This document shows, in pieces, positions 5,731 through 13,699 of a stretch of 15,742 bases of DNA (positions within the stretch are counted from its first letter, which is position 1; every line of letters starts with the position of its first letter). The position numbers were made by a program, and so were the translations under genes. Source of the DNA: UBA2882 sp051877575 (GTDB lineage: Bacteria; Bacillota; Clostridia; Lachnospirales; Lachnospiraceae); NCBI GenBank assembly GCA_051877575.1, contig JBJEJA010000013.1:1-15742 (forward strand), in the 5' to 3' direction. The notes beneath the pieces are model-generated. The model saw only the letters and a program-made list of their open reading frames with translations, was not told the DNA's origin and searched no databases.

Positions 5731-8624
5731 ATTTGATTTTCCCTTATATTTTATTTACATGTTCTATCGTTGCATTATATTTATCCATAAAACAATATAA
5801 AAAAGAAGGTCTAAAATATCATGAAAACCGCCTTTTTTCATTGTTATGTTTTTTCAGTGCCGTATGGAGTCTGGGATTCTGGGGCGTAAATATCCAGACC
5901 GAACCTGACAATGCATATTTTTTCCGTGCCATCGGAATGATCGGTGTCTTTGCATTTTTGATTCTGACTCAGCTTTTCGTCTGTTACTTATCCGGAGCTT
6001 CCAAAAAATTTTATTATCCTATCTTTATTGTATCACTCTTGGGATTCGTAATCTGGTTTTTTATTATACAAAAAAATCAAGTCACTTATCAGTTAAGCAG
6101 TATCGGCATGACGTACCGGTTTAATCCGGGATTCTGGAACACAGCCTATATCGTCTACAGCATTGTGATTGCCATTAATATATTCGCAAGTATTATTTAT
6201 ATCCTCCTGCACGCAAATCGTACACGAATGCGCGTATTGGGCAAAAAACTGTTAGTTGCTGAGTTAATTGTTGTGCTGGGAATGTTGTTTGATACAATCT
6301 TTCCTCTTCTCGGCAAACCCGCAATCCCCGGCAGTACCATCGGTCAGTTTGTGGGATTGCTTGCCATGTATCAGGCAATTTGCTTTGTTAACCGCTCCCG
6401 CATAACAATTGATAATATGTCTACCTATGTTTACTCTTCTCTTACTACACCGGTTCTCGTATTTGATTACAATTCCAAGCTCCAGCTTCTAAATGATGTG
6501 GCTTTTGATTTTATCGGTTTAAAGGAAACAGAGATCGGAACCGTTGCGATCGATTCCCTGTTTTCCGTTCAGGAAAAAGATGTATTTAATTTTGAAGGAA
6601 AACGAAAAGACATTGATGTCTTATGCTATTACAACAAGCTTCCCTGCAACCTTTCAATCAGCAAAATCCATGATGACTATTATGATGTCATCGGATATAT
6701 TATTACGGTCACCGATCTTTCCGAGCGTATCGAATATATAACAAGACTTGAACAGGCCATAAAGGAAGCGGAAAATGCCAATCAGGCCAAAACGACCTTC
6801 CTTGCCAATATGTCTCATGAAATCAGAACGCCCATGAACGCAATCATCGGTTTTACAGAGCTCGTTCTGAAAAAAGATATCAGCAAAGAAGTTCGGGAGT
6901 ATGTTGACGGTATTCATTTAGCATCCCGTAATCTTTTGGCGATTATTAATGACATTCTCGATATTACCAAAATTGAATCCGGAAAAATGGAAATCATTCC
7001 CGATAACTATTTCCTGGCCGATCTTTTGGATGATGTTTCACTGATCATTTCCCAGCAGGCAATGAAAAAAGGTCTTTCTTTTGTAATGAAAACGGATGAC
7101 CACATTCCTACAAAACTGTATGGTGACAAAGTGCGGCTGCGCGGGGTATTGATCAACATTCTGAACAATGCGGTGAAATATACAAAAGAAGGAACCGTTT
7201 CTTTTGAAACTACGATTCTGCACCAGACAAAGGATACTGTCAAGCTTGCTTTTATTGTCAGTGACACAGGATGCGGCATTCGCCCGGAAGATCAGAAAAA
7301 CCTGTTTAAAAGTTTTGAACGCCTCGATCAGCAGATACATTACGGTGTTGAGGGTTCCGGACTGGGTCTTGCCATTGCAAAAGGCTATGTTACCCTGATG
7401 GGTGGCGAAATAACCGTTGACAGTGTGTACGGTGAGGGTTCTGTCTTTACCATTATCATTGACCAGAAGATCATTGATAACACCCCGCTTCAGCACCAGT
7501 TTACCATTGACAGGAGCAAGCACGATAGCGCTGCATCTACTCAGCTTACAGTCCATGACACACAGGTGCTGCTGGTAGATGACAATCATATTAATCTGAT
7601 GGTCGCAAAGGCTTTGTTAAGTTCCTATGGTCTCTCCGTAGATACTGCCCCCGGCGGTGCTGCTGCCATTGAGATGTGCAGGCAGACCCTTTATCCAATT
7701 ATTTTTATGGACCAGATGATGCCGGAAATCGATGGTATTGAAGCTATGCATCAGATTCGTAGCCTGAATTCCTATTATGCTCCCGGCGGAGAAGGCAAAA
7801 TTATCGTATTGACCGCCGATGCAATCCGCGGTTCCAGAGAAAATCTGATTAAAAAAGGATTTGACGAATATCTTGGAAAACCCATGAACTTAAAGCAGCT
7901 CGAACGTCTGCTGATCCTGTACATCCCTTCCGAGAAAATCACGATTTCCATTCCTTCGTCCGAAGAAGAAAATACACAAAACGCACCGGCAAACGAAGCC
8001 TCTTCCATGGAAATCAGTTATTTACAAAAAAGCCTTCCCGATCTGGACATTTCGCTGGGACTTGATAATTGCGGAGGAAAAGTATCCGATTATCTGAATA
8101 TTTTGAAAATAAACTATACATATGGCGGCAAAAACCTGGAAGAACTGATTGATCTGCTGCAAAAAAAAGATTATCAGAACTATACCATCAAAATTCATTC
8201 CATGAAGAGCACCGCCAAAAGCATCGGTGCATTATCCGTTTCCAATATGGCGTTGGAACAGGAAAAAGCAGGACATGCCGGTGAATATGACTATATCCAT
8301 TCTCATTTTGATGCTTTTCGAAAAGAATATGAGACTCAGCTTTACAATATCGGAGAAGTACTCAGGCACTACAACATGCTGGAAGATTCCGATCCGGACA
8401 CGAAAGCCGAAGCTCTGGACCGGGCTATGATTTTTAATATTCTTTCCAATATACGCAATCATGTGAATGCTTTTGAATTTGCTCAGGTTTTTGAAATACT
8501 GGAAGATGTTAAAAAATATCGCCTTCCCGCAGAATATCGGGATCTGTTTCCCCAATTGGAAACCCTGATGAATGATCTGGCAGTTGATGATATCCGCGAA
8601 TTAATCGAAAGAACCCTGGCATAG
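5727..8624 (+). CDS. 7TM hybrid sensor histidine kinase (HisKA-HATPase-REC-HPt)
   Basis: A 965-residue inner-membrane kinase. Residues 1-221 hold about seven hydrophobic segments, like the 7TM N-terminal sensor of histidine kinases. A PAS-like domain (about 232-335) and a short coiled linker follow. The HisKA domain has H364 in the H box SHEIRTPMNAIIGF. The ATPase domain shows the N box (N481 in NNAVKYT), G1 DTGCGI (513-518), the F box near 527-531 and G2 GSGLGLAI (543-550). The REC domain (about 613-732) has D618/D619, acceptor D662 in MDQMMP, T696 and K718. The HPt domain (about 770-880) has H824 in KIHSMKSTAKSIGA. This gives the relay H364, D662, H824, then a separate receiver, probably the dual-REC protein it overlaps. 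The last 80 residues form an extra helical, His-less HPt-like tail. The signal is unknown. Confidence 0.95.
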   Translation: MNLIFPYILFTCSIVALYLSIKQYKKEGLKYHENRLFSLLCFFSAVWSLGFWGVNIQTEPDNAYFFRAIGMIGVFAFLILTQLFVCYLSGASKKFYYPIFIVSLLGFVIWFFIIQKNQVTYQLSSIGMTYRFNPGFWNTAYIVYSIVIAINIFASIIYILLHANRTRMRVLGKKLLVAELIVVLGMLFDTIFPLLGKPAIPGSTIGQFVGLLAMYQAICFVNRSRITIDNMSTYVYSSLTTPVLVFDYNSKLQLLNDVAFDFIGLKETEIGTVAIDSLFSVQEKDVFNFEGKRKDIDVLCYYNKLPCNLSISKIHDDYYDVIGYIITVTDLSERIEYITRLEQAIKEAENANQAKTTFLANMSHEIRTPMNAIIGFTELVLKKDISKEVREYVDGIHLASRNLLAIINDILDITKIESGKMEIIPDNYFLADLLDDVSLIISQQAMKKGLSFVMKTDDHIPTKLYGDKVRLRGVLINILNNAVKYTKEGTVSFETTILHQTKDTVKLAFIVSDTGCGIRPEDQKNLFKSFERLDQQIHYGVEGSGLGLAIAKGYVTLMGGEITVDSVYGEGSVFTIIIDQKIIDNTPLQHQFTIDRSKHDSAASTQLTVHDTQVLLVDDNHINLMVAKALLSSYGLSVDTAPGGAAAIEMCRQTLYPIIFMDQMMPEIDGIEAMHQIRSLNSYYAPGGEGKIIVLTADAIRGSRENLIKKGFDEYLGKPMNLKQLERLLILYIPSEKITISIPSSEEENTQNAPANEASSMEISYLQKSLPDLDISLGLDNCGGKVSDYLNILKINYTYGGKNLEELIDLLQKKDYQNYTIKIHSMKSTAKSIGALSVSNMALEQEKAGHAGEYDYIHSHFDAFRKEYETQLYNIGEVLRHYNMLEDSDPDTKAEALDRAMIFNILSNIRNHVNAFEFAQVFEILEDVKKYRLPAEYRDLFPQLETLMNDLAVDDIRELIERTLA

Positions 8625-8672
8625 GTCGTTTACTTCCAAGAGTTTTGAAATAATTCCAAAGCCGGGCTTATC

Positions 8673-8701
8673 TTGACCATAAATATGAATGCATTTATAA
8701 T
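8673..8701 (+). promoter_or_regulatory. sigma-A promoter for the chemoreceptor gene
   Basis: -35 TTGACC (8673-8678), a 17-base spacer and perfect -10 TATAAT (8696-8701). The start would be near 8708, with a leader of about 82 nt. The receptor therefore need not depend on kinase-operon read-through, and this is not a flagellar sigma-28 promoter. Confidence 0.85.
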
Positions 8702-8789
8702 AGTACTATCGTAACATTTTTGTAAAAATGGATAGATACAAAAGAACGGAAATATCCGTATAAAGTGCACAAAAAGGGGGAAATTTAAT

Positions 8790-10877
8790 ATGAAATCTAT
8801 CAAAGCCAAGATTACGGCGGCAATTGTTGTCTGTTCGCTGATTTCTGCAATCATTATCAGTCTGATGAGCATTTCCGACTCCAGAAATATGTCCAATACA
8901 CAGGCAGAAAAAGAACTGGCATTATCCTGTGAAAATACCAGTACGGAAATCAATGCTCTCATATCCCGTGTAGAACAATCCGTAGATACTTTAAGCGATA
9001 TCGCAATGGATCAGATGGATTTTTCTCAATTTCAGAACAATGATCCTTACGTAACGGAATATACCGATCATCTGCTTAGTGACTTTTTAAAGTTTTCCGA
9101 GCATACGGATGGTGCAATCTGTTCCTACATACGTTACAACCCTGATTTTACGAATCCCACATCAGGTATTTTCCTGACACGTTCGGATACAAAGTCTGAT
9201 TTCGAAAGCGTAACACCCACCGATTTCAGCATGTATGACAAAGATGACCTGGCACATGTGGGCTGGTACTACATTCCTGTTGCAAACAAAGCTCCCATCT
9301 GGATGGATCCCTATCTGAACGAAAACATCAATGTATACATGATTTCTTATGTTGTTCCGCTGTATGAAAACGGAACTTCTGTCGGTATCCTCGGAATGGA
9401 CATTGATTTCAGCCAGATTACCGATTATGCCGATCAGGCATCCGCTTTTGAATCCGGATATGCTTTTATTCTGAATTCGGAAGGAAATGTTTTGTATCAC
9501 AAGGATATTGAAGTGGGAACAGATTTAGCAGAATACAACAATGGTGAATTGGCTTCCGTTAAAGATTTTGTGGCAAATCCCGACAATCAGGGATTGACCT
9601 TTGAATATTCTTACAATGGCACCGATAAGTATCTGGCTTTTGCAGAACTGGATAATGGTATGAAACTGGTTTTAACCGCACCATTGAAGGAAATTAAAGC
9701 AGATGCGGATACCTTATCCGCAAAGATTCTCGGTTTTCTTCTTTTTGGCATTGTAATCTCTGTTATTCTGGGTATTATCATAAGCAGCACCATTGCGAAC
9801 CCGATCAAGAAAATTACCGCAGTCATCAGACAAACTGCACAACTGGATTTTCAAAAGGCTTCCGATGTAGAAAAACTGGTTCGGAAAAAAGATGAAACCG
9901 GCATTATGGCCCAGGCCGTCATGGAGATGCAGCATGTGTTGCGAGATCTTGTCAGTGATATGGAACAGGTAAAAAATAATCTTTTAGGAAATATGAGCCT
10001 TCTGGATGATGTCATGAAAGAAAATAATGCCATATCGGAAGATAACTCGGCTACAACCCAAGAACTGGCTGCCGGAATGGAAGAAACAACGGCAAGTACA
10101 ACCATGATCGTCGGGAATATCAATGCGATTCAGGATAACGTAAGCGGTATTCAGAATTTGTCGCAGCAGGAACAGGCAGCGTCGGAAACCGTCATGGCAA
10201 GAGCAAGACAGTTGCGTGACAATACCGCCGCTTCCAGCGACAAAACAATGGAAATTTACGCTTCCATGAAAGACCGCACGGAAGAAGCCATTGAAAAATC
10301 AAAAGTAGTTGCGAAAATAAATGAGCTGACGGATAACATCCGCGAAATATCCTCACAAACCAATTTACTTGCATTAAATGCCAATATCGAAGCGGCAAGA
10401 GCCGGCGAAGCCGGAAGAGGTTTTGCCGTTGTGGCCACAGAGATCGGTACTCTGGCTAATCAGACTTTCCAGACTGTTGACGGTATTAACGCGATTGTAG
10501 GTGAAGTCAATGAAGCCGTTTCCAATATGACGGAATGTATTCAGGTAATTATGAATTTCCTGGAAGAAACGGTAGTTTCCGATTACGGCTCTTTCCGGGA
10601 AGTCGGCGAAAAGTACGAAGAAGATGCCAGAACCTTCAATCAGTCCATGAAAGAAATTTATGCCGAAATAGCCGATCTGAATACGAAGATCAATGATATT
10701 GCCGAAACCATTGAAAATGTCAATATTACCATTACGGAGTCAACCGAAGGGGTAAATATGATCGCCGAAAAATCGACGGAAGCCGTAACGAAGACGATGG
10801 AAGGTTACGAACATCTGCGTGAAAGCGAAGAAAGCCTGGAAATGCTGAAAGGCATCATTGAGAAATTTGAAATATAA
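8790..10877 (+). CDS. methyl-accepting chemotaxis protein with dCache-type sensor
   Basis: A 695-residue transmembrane chemoreceptor. Segment 1 (about 8-27) and segment 2 (about 312-334) flank an extracellular double-Cache domain, with WYYIPV (159-164), WMDPYL (171-176), ISYVVPLY (185-192) and GILGMDIDF (199-207) typical of the membrane-distal Cache module. A HAMP domain follows (about 335-390), then a long cytoplasmic coiled coil. The hairpin tip, where CheA and CheW bind, reads EISSQTNLLALNANIEAARA (519-538) followed by GEAGRGFAVVA. There is no C-terminal CheR-binding pentapeptide. The arginine usual before the WY of amino-acid-binding dCache domains is absent (HVGWYY), so the ligand may not be an amino acid. 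The SD is AGGGGG nine bases before the ATG. It lies 165 bases after the kinase and ends at the terminator near 10911. Confidence 0.95.
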   Translation: MKSIKAKITAAIVVCSLISAIIISLMSISDSRNMSNTQAEKELALSCENTSTEINALISRVEQSVDTLSDIAMDQMDFSQFQNNDPYVTEYTDHLLSDFLKFSEHTDGAICSYIRYNPDFTNPTSGIFLTRSDTKSDFESVTPTDFSMYDKDDLAHVGWYYIPVANKAPIWMDPYLNENINVYMISYVVPLYENGTSVGILGMDIDFSQITDYADQASAFESGYAFILNSEGNVLYHKDIEVGTDLAEYNNGELASVKDFVANPDNQGLTFEYSYNGTDKYLAFAELDNGMKLVLTAPLKEIKADADTLSAKILGFLLFGIVISVILGIIISSTIANPIKKITAVIRQTAQLDFQKASDVEKLVRKKDETGIMAQAVMEMQHVLRDLVSDMEQVKNNLLGNMSLLDDVMKENNAISEDNSATTQELAAGMEETTASTTMIVGNINAIQDNVSGIQNLSQQEQAASETVMARARQLRDNTAASSDKTMEIYASMKDRTEEAIEKSKVVAKINELTDNIREISSQTNLLALNANIEAARAGEAGRGFAVVATEIGTLANQTFQTVDGINAIVGEVNEAVSNMTECIQVIMNFLEETVVSDYGSFREVGEKYEEDARTFNQSMKEIYAEIADLNTKINDIAETIENVNITITESTEGVNMIAEKSTEAVTKTMEGYEHLRESEESLEMLKGIIEKFEI

Positions 10878-10910
10878 TTTTATCTGTCCCTATTGAGCAT
10901 TTAAAATCTA

Positions 10911-10946
10911 AAAGAGGTCATGCTATAAAAGCATGGCCTCTTTTTA
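10911..10946. terminator. bidirectional rho-independent terminator
   Basis: AGAGGTCATGCT (10913-10924) pairs with AGCATGGCCTCT (10930-10941) in a 12-bp stem with one G-T wobble and an ATAAA loop. Five T (10941-10945) follow on the plus strand, ending the chemoreceptor transcript. The minus strand ends in TTTT, so it can also stop the leftward operon that finishes at 10961. Confidence 0.92.
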
Positions 10947-10960
10947 TAAATCCATCTGTA

Positions 10961-11383
10961 TCATGAAAATTTAAATAAATTCAACCCTATCTGTTCATCG
11001 AACTGTCTGTCAACAACTCCGTCTATTACGGTAATGACCATTTCACAGGTGGCACTGATAACAGCTCTGTTCAGATGTCCGCCATATACCTTTCCATGTT
11101 CATCGCCTGCACTCATATGTATATGGGTATAAAACTTTCCGTCCATGGTATTAACTGTTCCCGTCAGAGAAACGATTTCAAAATTCCCCTGAAATGTGTT
11201 GGCATAATATTTCTTTTCTTCGGTCTTAAAAACTCCGACCGTAAAATCTCCTACCGCTCCCAGGGCACTGATACTTGCCAGCTTTATATTCTCTCTTTCC
11301 GCAAGCTTTTGTATCTGTTCTAAAATTTCTTCTCCTTTATCCATCCTGGCAACGATGGTATTCCCAAATCGTCTGTAATCCAT
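10961..11383 (-). CDS. PPC/DUF296 domain protein
   Basis: A 140-residue stand-alone PPC (plant and prokaryote conserved) domain, the family annotated in bacteria as PD1-like DNA-binding proteins. Conserved features are SISALGAVGDFTVG (37-50), SLTGTV (72-77) and the metal-type histidine cluster HIHMSAGDEHGKVYGGHL (87-104: H87, H89, H96, H103). Single-domain bacterial members form trimers and bind a metal in structures; their function is poorly known and DNA binding is not proven. The start has AAAGGAG eight bases before the ATG. It lies 17 bases after the antiporter gene and is the last gene of the leftward operon. Confidence 0.88.
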   Translation of the reverse strand: MDYRRFGNTIVARMDKGEEILEQIQKLAERENIKLASISALGAVGDFTVGVFKTEEKKYYANTFQGNFEIVSLTGTVNTMDGKFYTHIHMSAGDEHGKVYGGHLNRAVISATCEMVITVIDGVVDRQFDEQIGLNLFKFS

Positions 11384-11400
11384 GATGTTAGCTCCTTTCT

Positions 11401-12570
11401 CTATAACAGTTTTTTATAAAGCTTATCGATACAGATTGCCCCAAAAGGTGCCGTAAGCAGAATGGAAACAACCGCAACGGTCAATACCTGCTCTCCACAG
11501 GCCAGCCCCATGGATAAAGGAACCGCTCCGATAGCTGCCTGCACGGTGGCTTTTGGCGTATATGCCAGCATACAGAACAATCTCTCTTTTTTGTTCAAAT
11601 CCGTTTTTAAAAAACAGGTGCATACACCCAACATTCTGAAAAGCAGTGCTCCGCATACCAAAATGACTGCTGCCGCACCCGCCAGTGCCACATAATGCAG
11701 ATTTACAGCGGCACCCACCAGAACAAACAATAATACCTCGGCTGCCACCCATAATTTATTGTACTTGGAAGATAATCTCACCGCCAGAATTTCATACTTC
11801 TGCTTCATTACGATTCCGATACTCATGATGGCCAATAATGCGGAAACCGGAACAATTCCCTCCAGACGGTCCTCCAATTCCAGCAATAAAAAGGAAATAC
11901 TGAGTATAATCAAAAGCTTAACGGAATCTCTCATATGAAACTTTTTAAAAAAGCAGACCAGAATAAGCCCTACAATAATTCCCAATAAAACTCCAAGCAA
12001 TATGGAAACCGGTATTTGTAAAAAACTGCCTGCTTTCAGATCACCCGTTGAGGCAAGAGATGTAAATGCCGTAAACATCACAATGACAAATACATCATCC
12101 ACGGAAGCACCTGCCAAAATAATCTGCGGTATGCTGTGCTCCTTTCCCGCTCCCTCGTCTATGAGTTTTATCATTCTCGGAACGATAACAGCAGGCGATA
12201 CCGCCGCTATGACGCTTCCCAAAACAGCCGCCTCCAGATAGGAAAGCCTCAGCAGCCCCGGTGCAAGGATCACAGTTCCCAAAATTTCAAAGCATGCCGG
12301 TATAAAACACATGAGAATCGCCGGTCTTCCAACCTTTTTCAAGTCTGAAATATCAAGTGCCAGCCCCGCTCTGGTCAATATAATTACCAATGCAATCTGC
12401 CTTAAATCCGATGACACCTCCAAAATAGAACCGTCGATCAGATTGAGTGCATAGGGGCCCAATACCATTCCGGTAATGATCATTCCCAAAAGGCTCGGCA
12501 GCTTTAATTTTTGAAATATGCTGCCCAAAAGCAGACCGCATAAAAAAATAATCGCAATACTTGTCAACAT
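11401..12570 (-). CDS. cation:proton antiporter (Na+/H+ exchanger family)
   Basis: A 389-residue integral membrane protein with about 12 hydrophobic segments along its whole length and no cytoplasmic regulatory domain. Motifs of the monovalent cation:proton antiporter superfamily are KLKLPSLLGMIITGMVLGPY (21-40), LTRAGLALD (65-73), AAVSPAVIVPRM (122-133) and ILAGASVDDVFVIV (151-164), whose paired D158/D159 sit where electrogenic exchangers carry the ion-binding aspartates. It would exchange Na+ or K+ for protons to control pH and ion balance. The frame opens at 12600, but MLTSIAIIFL at 12570 matches the family start and gives an ATGTTGA overlap of 7 bases with the acetyltransferase gene, so I chose it; the ATG at 12600 has a GGAGG only 4 bases away. 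Confidence 0.85.
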   Translation of the reverse strand: MLTSIAIIFLCGLLLGSIFQKLKLPSLLGMIITGMVLGPYALNLIDGSILEVSSDLRQIALVIILTRAGLALDISDLKKVGRPAILMCFIPACFEILGTVILAPGLLRLSYLEAAVLGSVIAAVSPAVIVPRMIKLIDEGAGKEHSIPQIILAGASVDDVFVIVMFTAFTSLASTGDLKAGSFLQIPVSILLGVLLGIIVGLILVCFFKKFHMRDSVKLLIILSISFLLLELEDRLEGIVPVSALLAIMSIGIVMKQKYEILAVRLSSKYNKLWVAAEVLLFVLVGAAVNLHYVALAGAAAVILVCGALLFRMLGVCTCFLKTDLNKKERLFCMLAYTPKATVQAAIGAVPLSMGLACGEQVLTVAVVSILLTAPFGAICIDKLYKKLL

Positions 12571-13151
12571 TTTCTGCTGTTCTCCATCTCCCCAAACCAT
12601 CTGACCTCCGGCTGATTCTCCGCATGCTCTCCGATGTGCTTTTCCATCCAGATCATATTGTACCAGCGATGAAACTTATATCCGCATTGGTAGAATTCTC
12701 CTACCGTCCGATAGCCAAGATGTTCATGAAATTTTGCGCTTTCCTTCGTCAGATATTCATCTTCTTCCTGAGGATAAGCAATGCAGGCATTCATATTCAG
12801 GATATTCTGATCTTTCAATGTTTCCTCCAATGCTTCGTAAAGCATTGTACCGATACCCATTCGTTTTTTATCCATAGCAACATAAATGGAAGTCTCCACT
12901 GCCCAGTTATAAGCGGCACGCTCCTTAAAAGCACCTGCATAGGCATAGCCCACAATGCCATCATCCGTCACGGCAACCAGATAAGGATATTTTTCCCGTA
13001 TGCGTTGGATTCTCCCGGCAAATTCCTTCACTGTAGGAACCTCTTTTTCAAATGTAATCGCCGTTTTTTCCACGTAAGGCGCATAAATACCCAGTAATTC
13101 CTCTGCATCCTCTATGGTTGCGGTGCGGATTTTGATCGTCGCATTATCCAT
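12564..13151 (-). CDS. GNAT N-acetyltransferase (phosphinothricin/amino-acid acetyltransferase-like)
   Basis: A 195-residue GNAT enzyme of the Pat/MnaT type (COG1247-like), which transfers acetyl from acetyl-CoA to an amino group of small amino-acid-like substrates. The acetyl-CoA loop is KKRMGIGTMLYEAL (95-108). The N-terminus IKIRTATIEDAEELLGIY and the block SAKFHEHLGYRTVGEF (138-153) followed by GYKFHRWYNMIWMEK are typical of the group. The C-terminal 25 residues are extra and polar. The ATG directly follows the stop of the upstream gene with no gap, with SD GGAAGG inside that gene, and its own stop overlaps the antiporter start by 7 bases. The true substrate is unknown; resistance to a herbicide or antibiotic should not be assumed. 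Confidence 0.85.
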   Translation of the reverse strand: MDNATIKIRTATIEDAEELLGIYAPYVEKTAITFEKEVPTVKEFAGRIQRIREKYPYLVAVTDDGIVGYAYAGAFKERAAYNWAVETSIYVAMDKKRMGIGTMLYEALEETLKDQNILNMNACIAYPQEEDEYLTKESAKFHEHLGYRTVGEFYQCGYKFHRWYNMIWMEKHIGEHAENQPEVRWFGEMENSRKC

Positions 13152-13670
13152 TTATTTACCTTCCGTTTCTGTTTTCAAAATTGATTTTTTGACCGTCTTC
13201 CCGTCAGTAAACAAAATTTTATACTGTAAAAAAGGTGCCATTGCCTCTTTCATCTGTTTTGGGTCTATGACCTGACAGGAAAAATCGGTAAACACCATGA
13301 TTAATTTGCTTCTGGCATGAAAGCGTTTTAAATAGTCGCATAGTATTTCGACACGCTTTTCTTCCTCTGTCTGCCGATAGTCATCCAGAAACCTGCCAAG
13401 CTGTACCACCGCAAGAGGTGCGACTTCATTTTTCATATCTGCATCGCTTTTCCAGTGGACCAGATTGCAGCGCACATTGGCAAATACCTGACTATGGGCT
13501 TTCAGCGCTCCGGCCACGTCCTTTGCCAATGTGCCGATCTGCTCCTTTTCCATATGATAATCCAATACAAACGTCATTTCCTGCAGATCGTGTCCGGGAT
13601 TGCCGGGTGCATGGAGAACCCGTTCCACACTGTTTACAATCTGCATCCGCATAACCGGTGAAAGTGCCAT
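13152..13670 (-). CDS. uncharacterised 172-residue protein, possibly a vWA-like fold
   Basis: I do not recognise the family. There is no signal peptide or membrane segment. The pattern of predicted strands and helices resembles a von Willebrand A domain: a hydrophobic strand ending in an aspartate (EMTFVLDYHM, D37 at residue 37), a helix (44-58), a strand ending in SD (NVRCNLVHWKSD, 65-76), a strand KLIMVFTDF (122-130) in the TDG position, a helix (138-147) and a last strand YKILFTDG (150-157). The metal site DxSxS is missing (DYHME instead), so if this is a vWA fold it has lost the usual MIDAS. It starts 29 bases after tyrS with AAGGA nine bases from the ATG, and its stop abuts the acetyltransferase start. 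The fold is inference. Confidence 0.75.
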   Translation of the reverse strand: MALSPVMRMQIVNSVERVLHAPGNPGHDLQEMTFVLDYHMEKEQIGTLAKDVAGALKAHSQVFANVRCNLVHWKSDADMKNEVAPLAVVQLGRFLDDYRQTEEEKRVEILCDYLKRFHARSKLIMVFTDFSCQVIDPKQMKEAMAPFLQYKILFTDGKTVKKSILKTETEGK

Positions 13671-13699
13671 GGGATCACTTCCTTCTGTCTTTCAGCTCT

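Noticed and set aside
7038..7589. 183-codon open frame on the minus strand
   Set aside because: Opposite the ATPase domain of the hybrid kinase, which has all its catalytic boxes in the plus frame.
12561..13097. 178-codon open frame on the plus strand
   Set aside because: Antisense to the GNAT gene, whose acetyl-CoA loop and family motifs clearly identify the minus strand as coding.
12564..13151. Antibiotic or herbicide resistance gene
   Set aside because: The phosphinothricin acetyltransferase-like group is broad and mostly acts on amino acids or unknown substrates; nothing here shows resistance.
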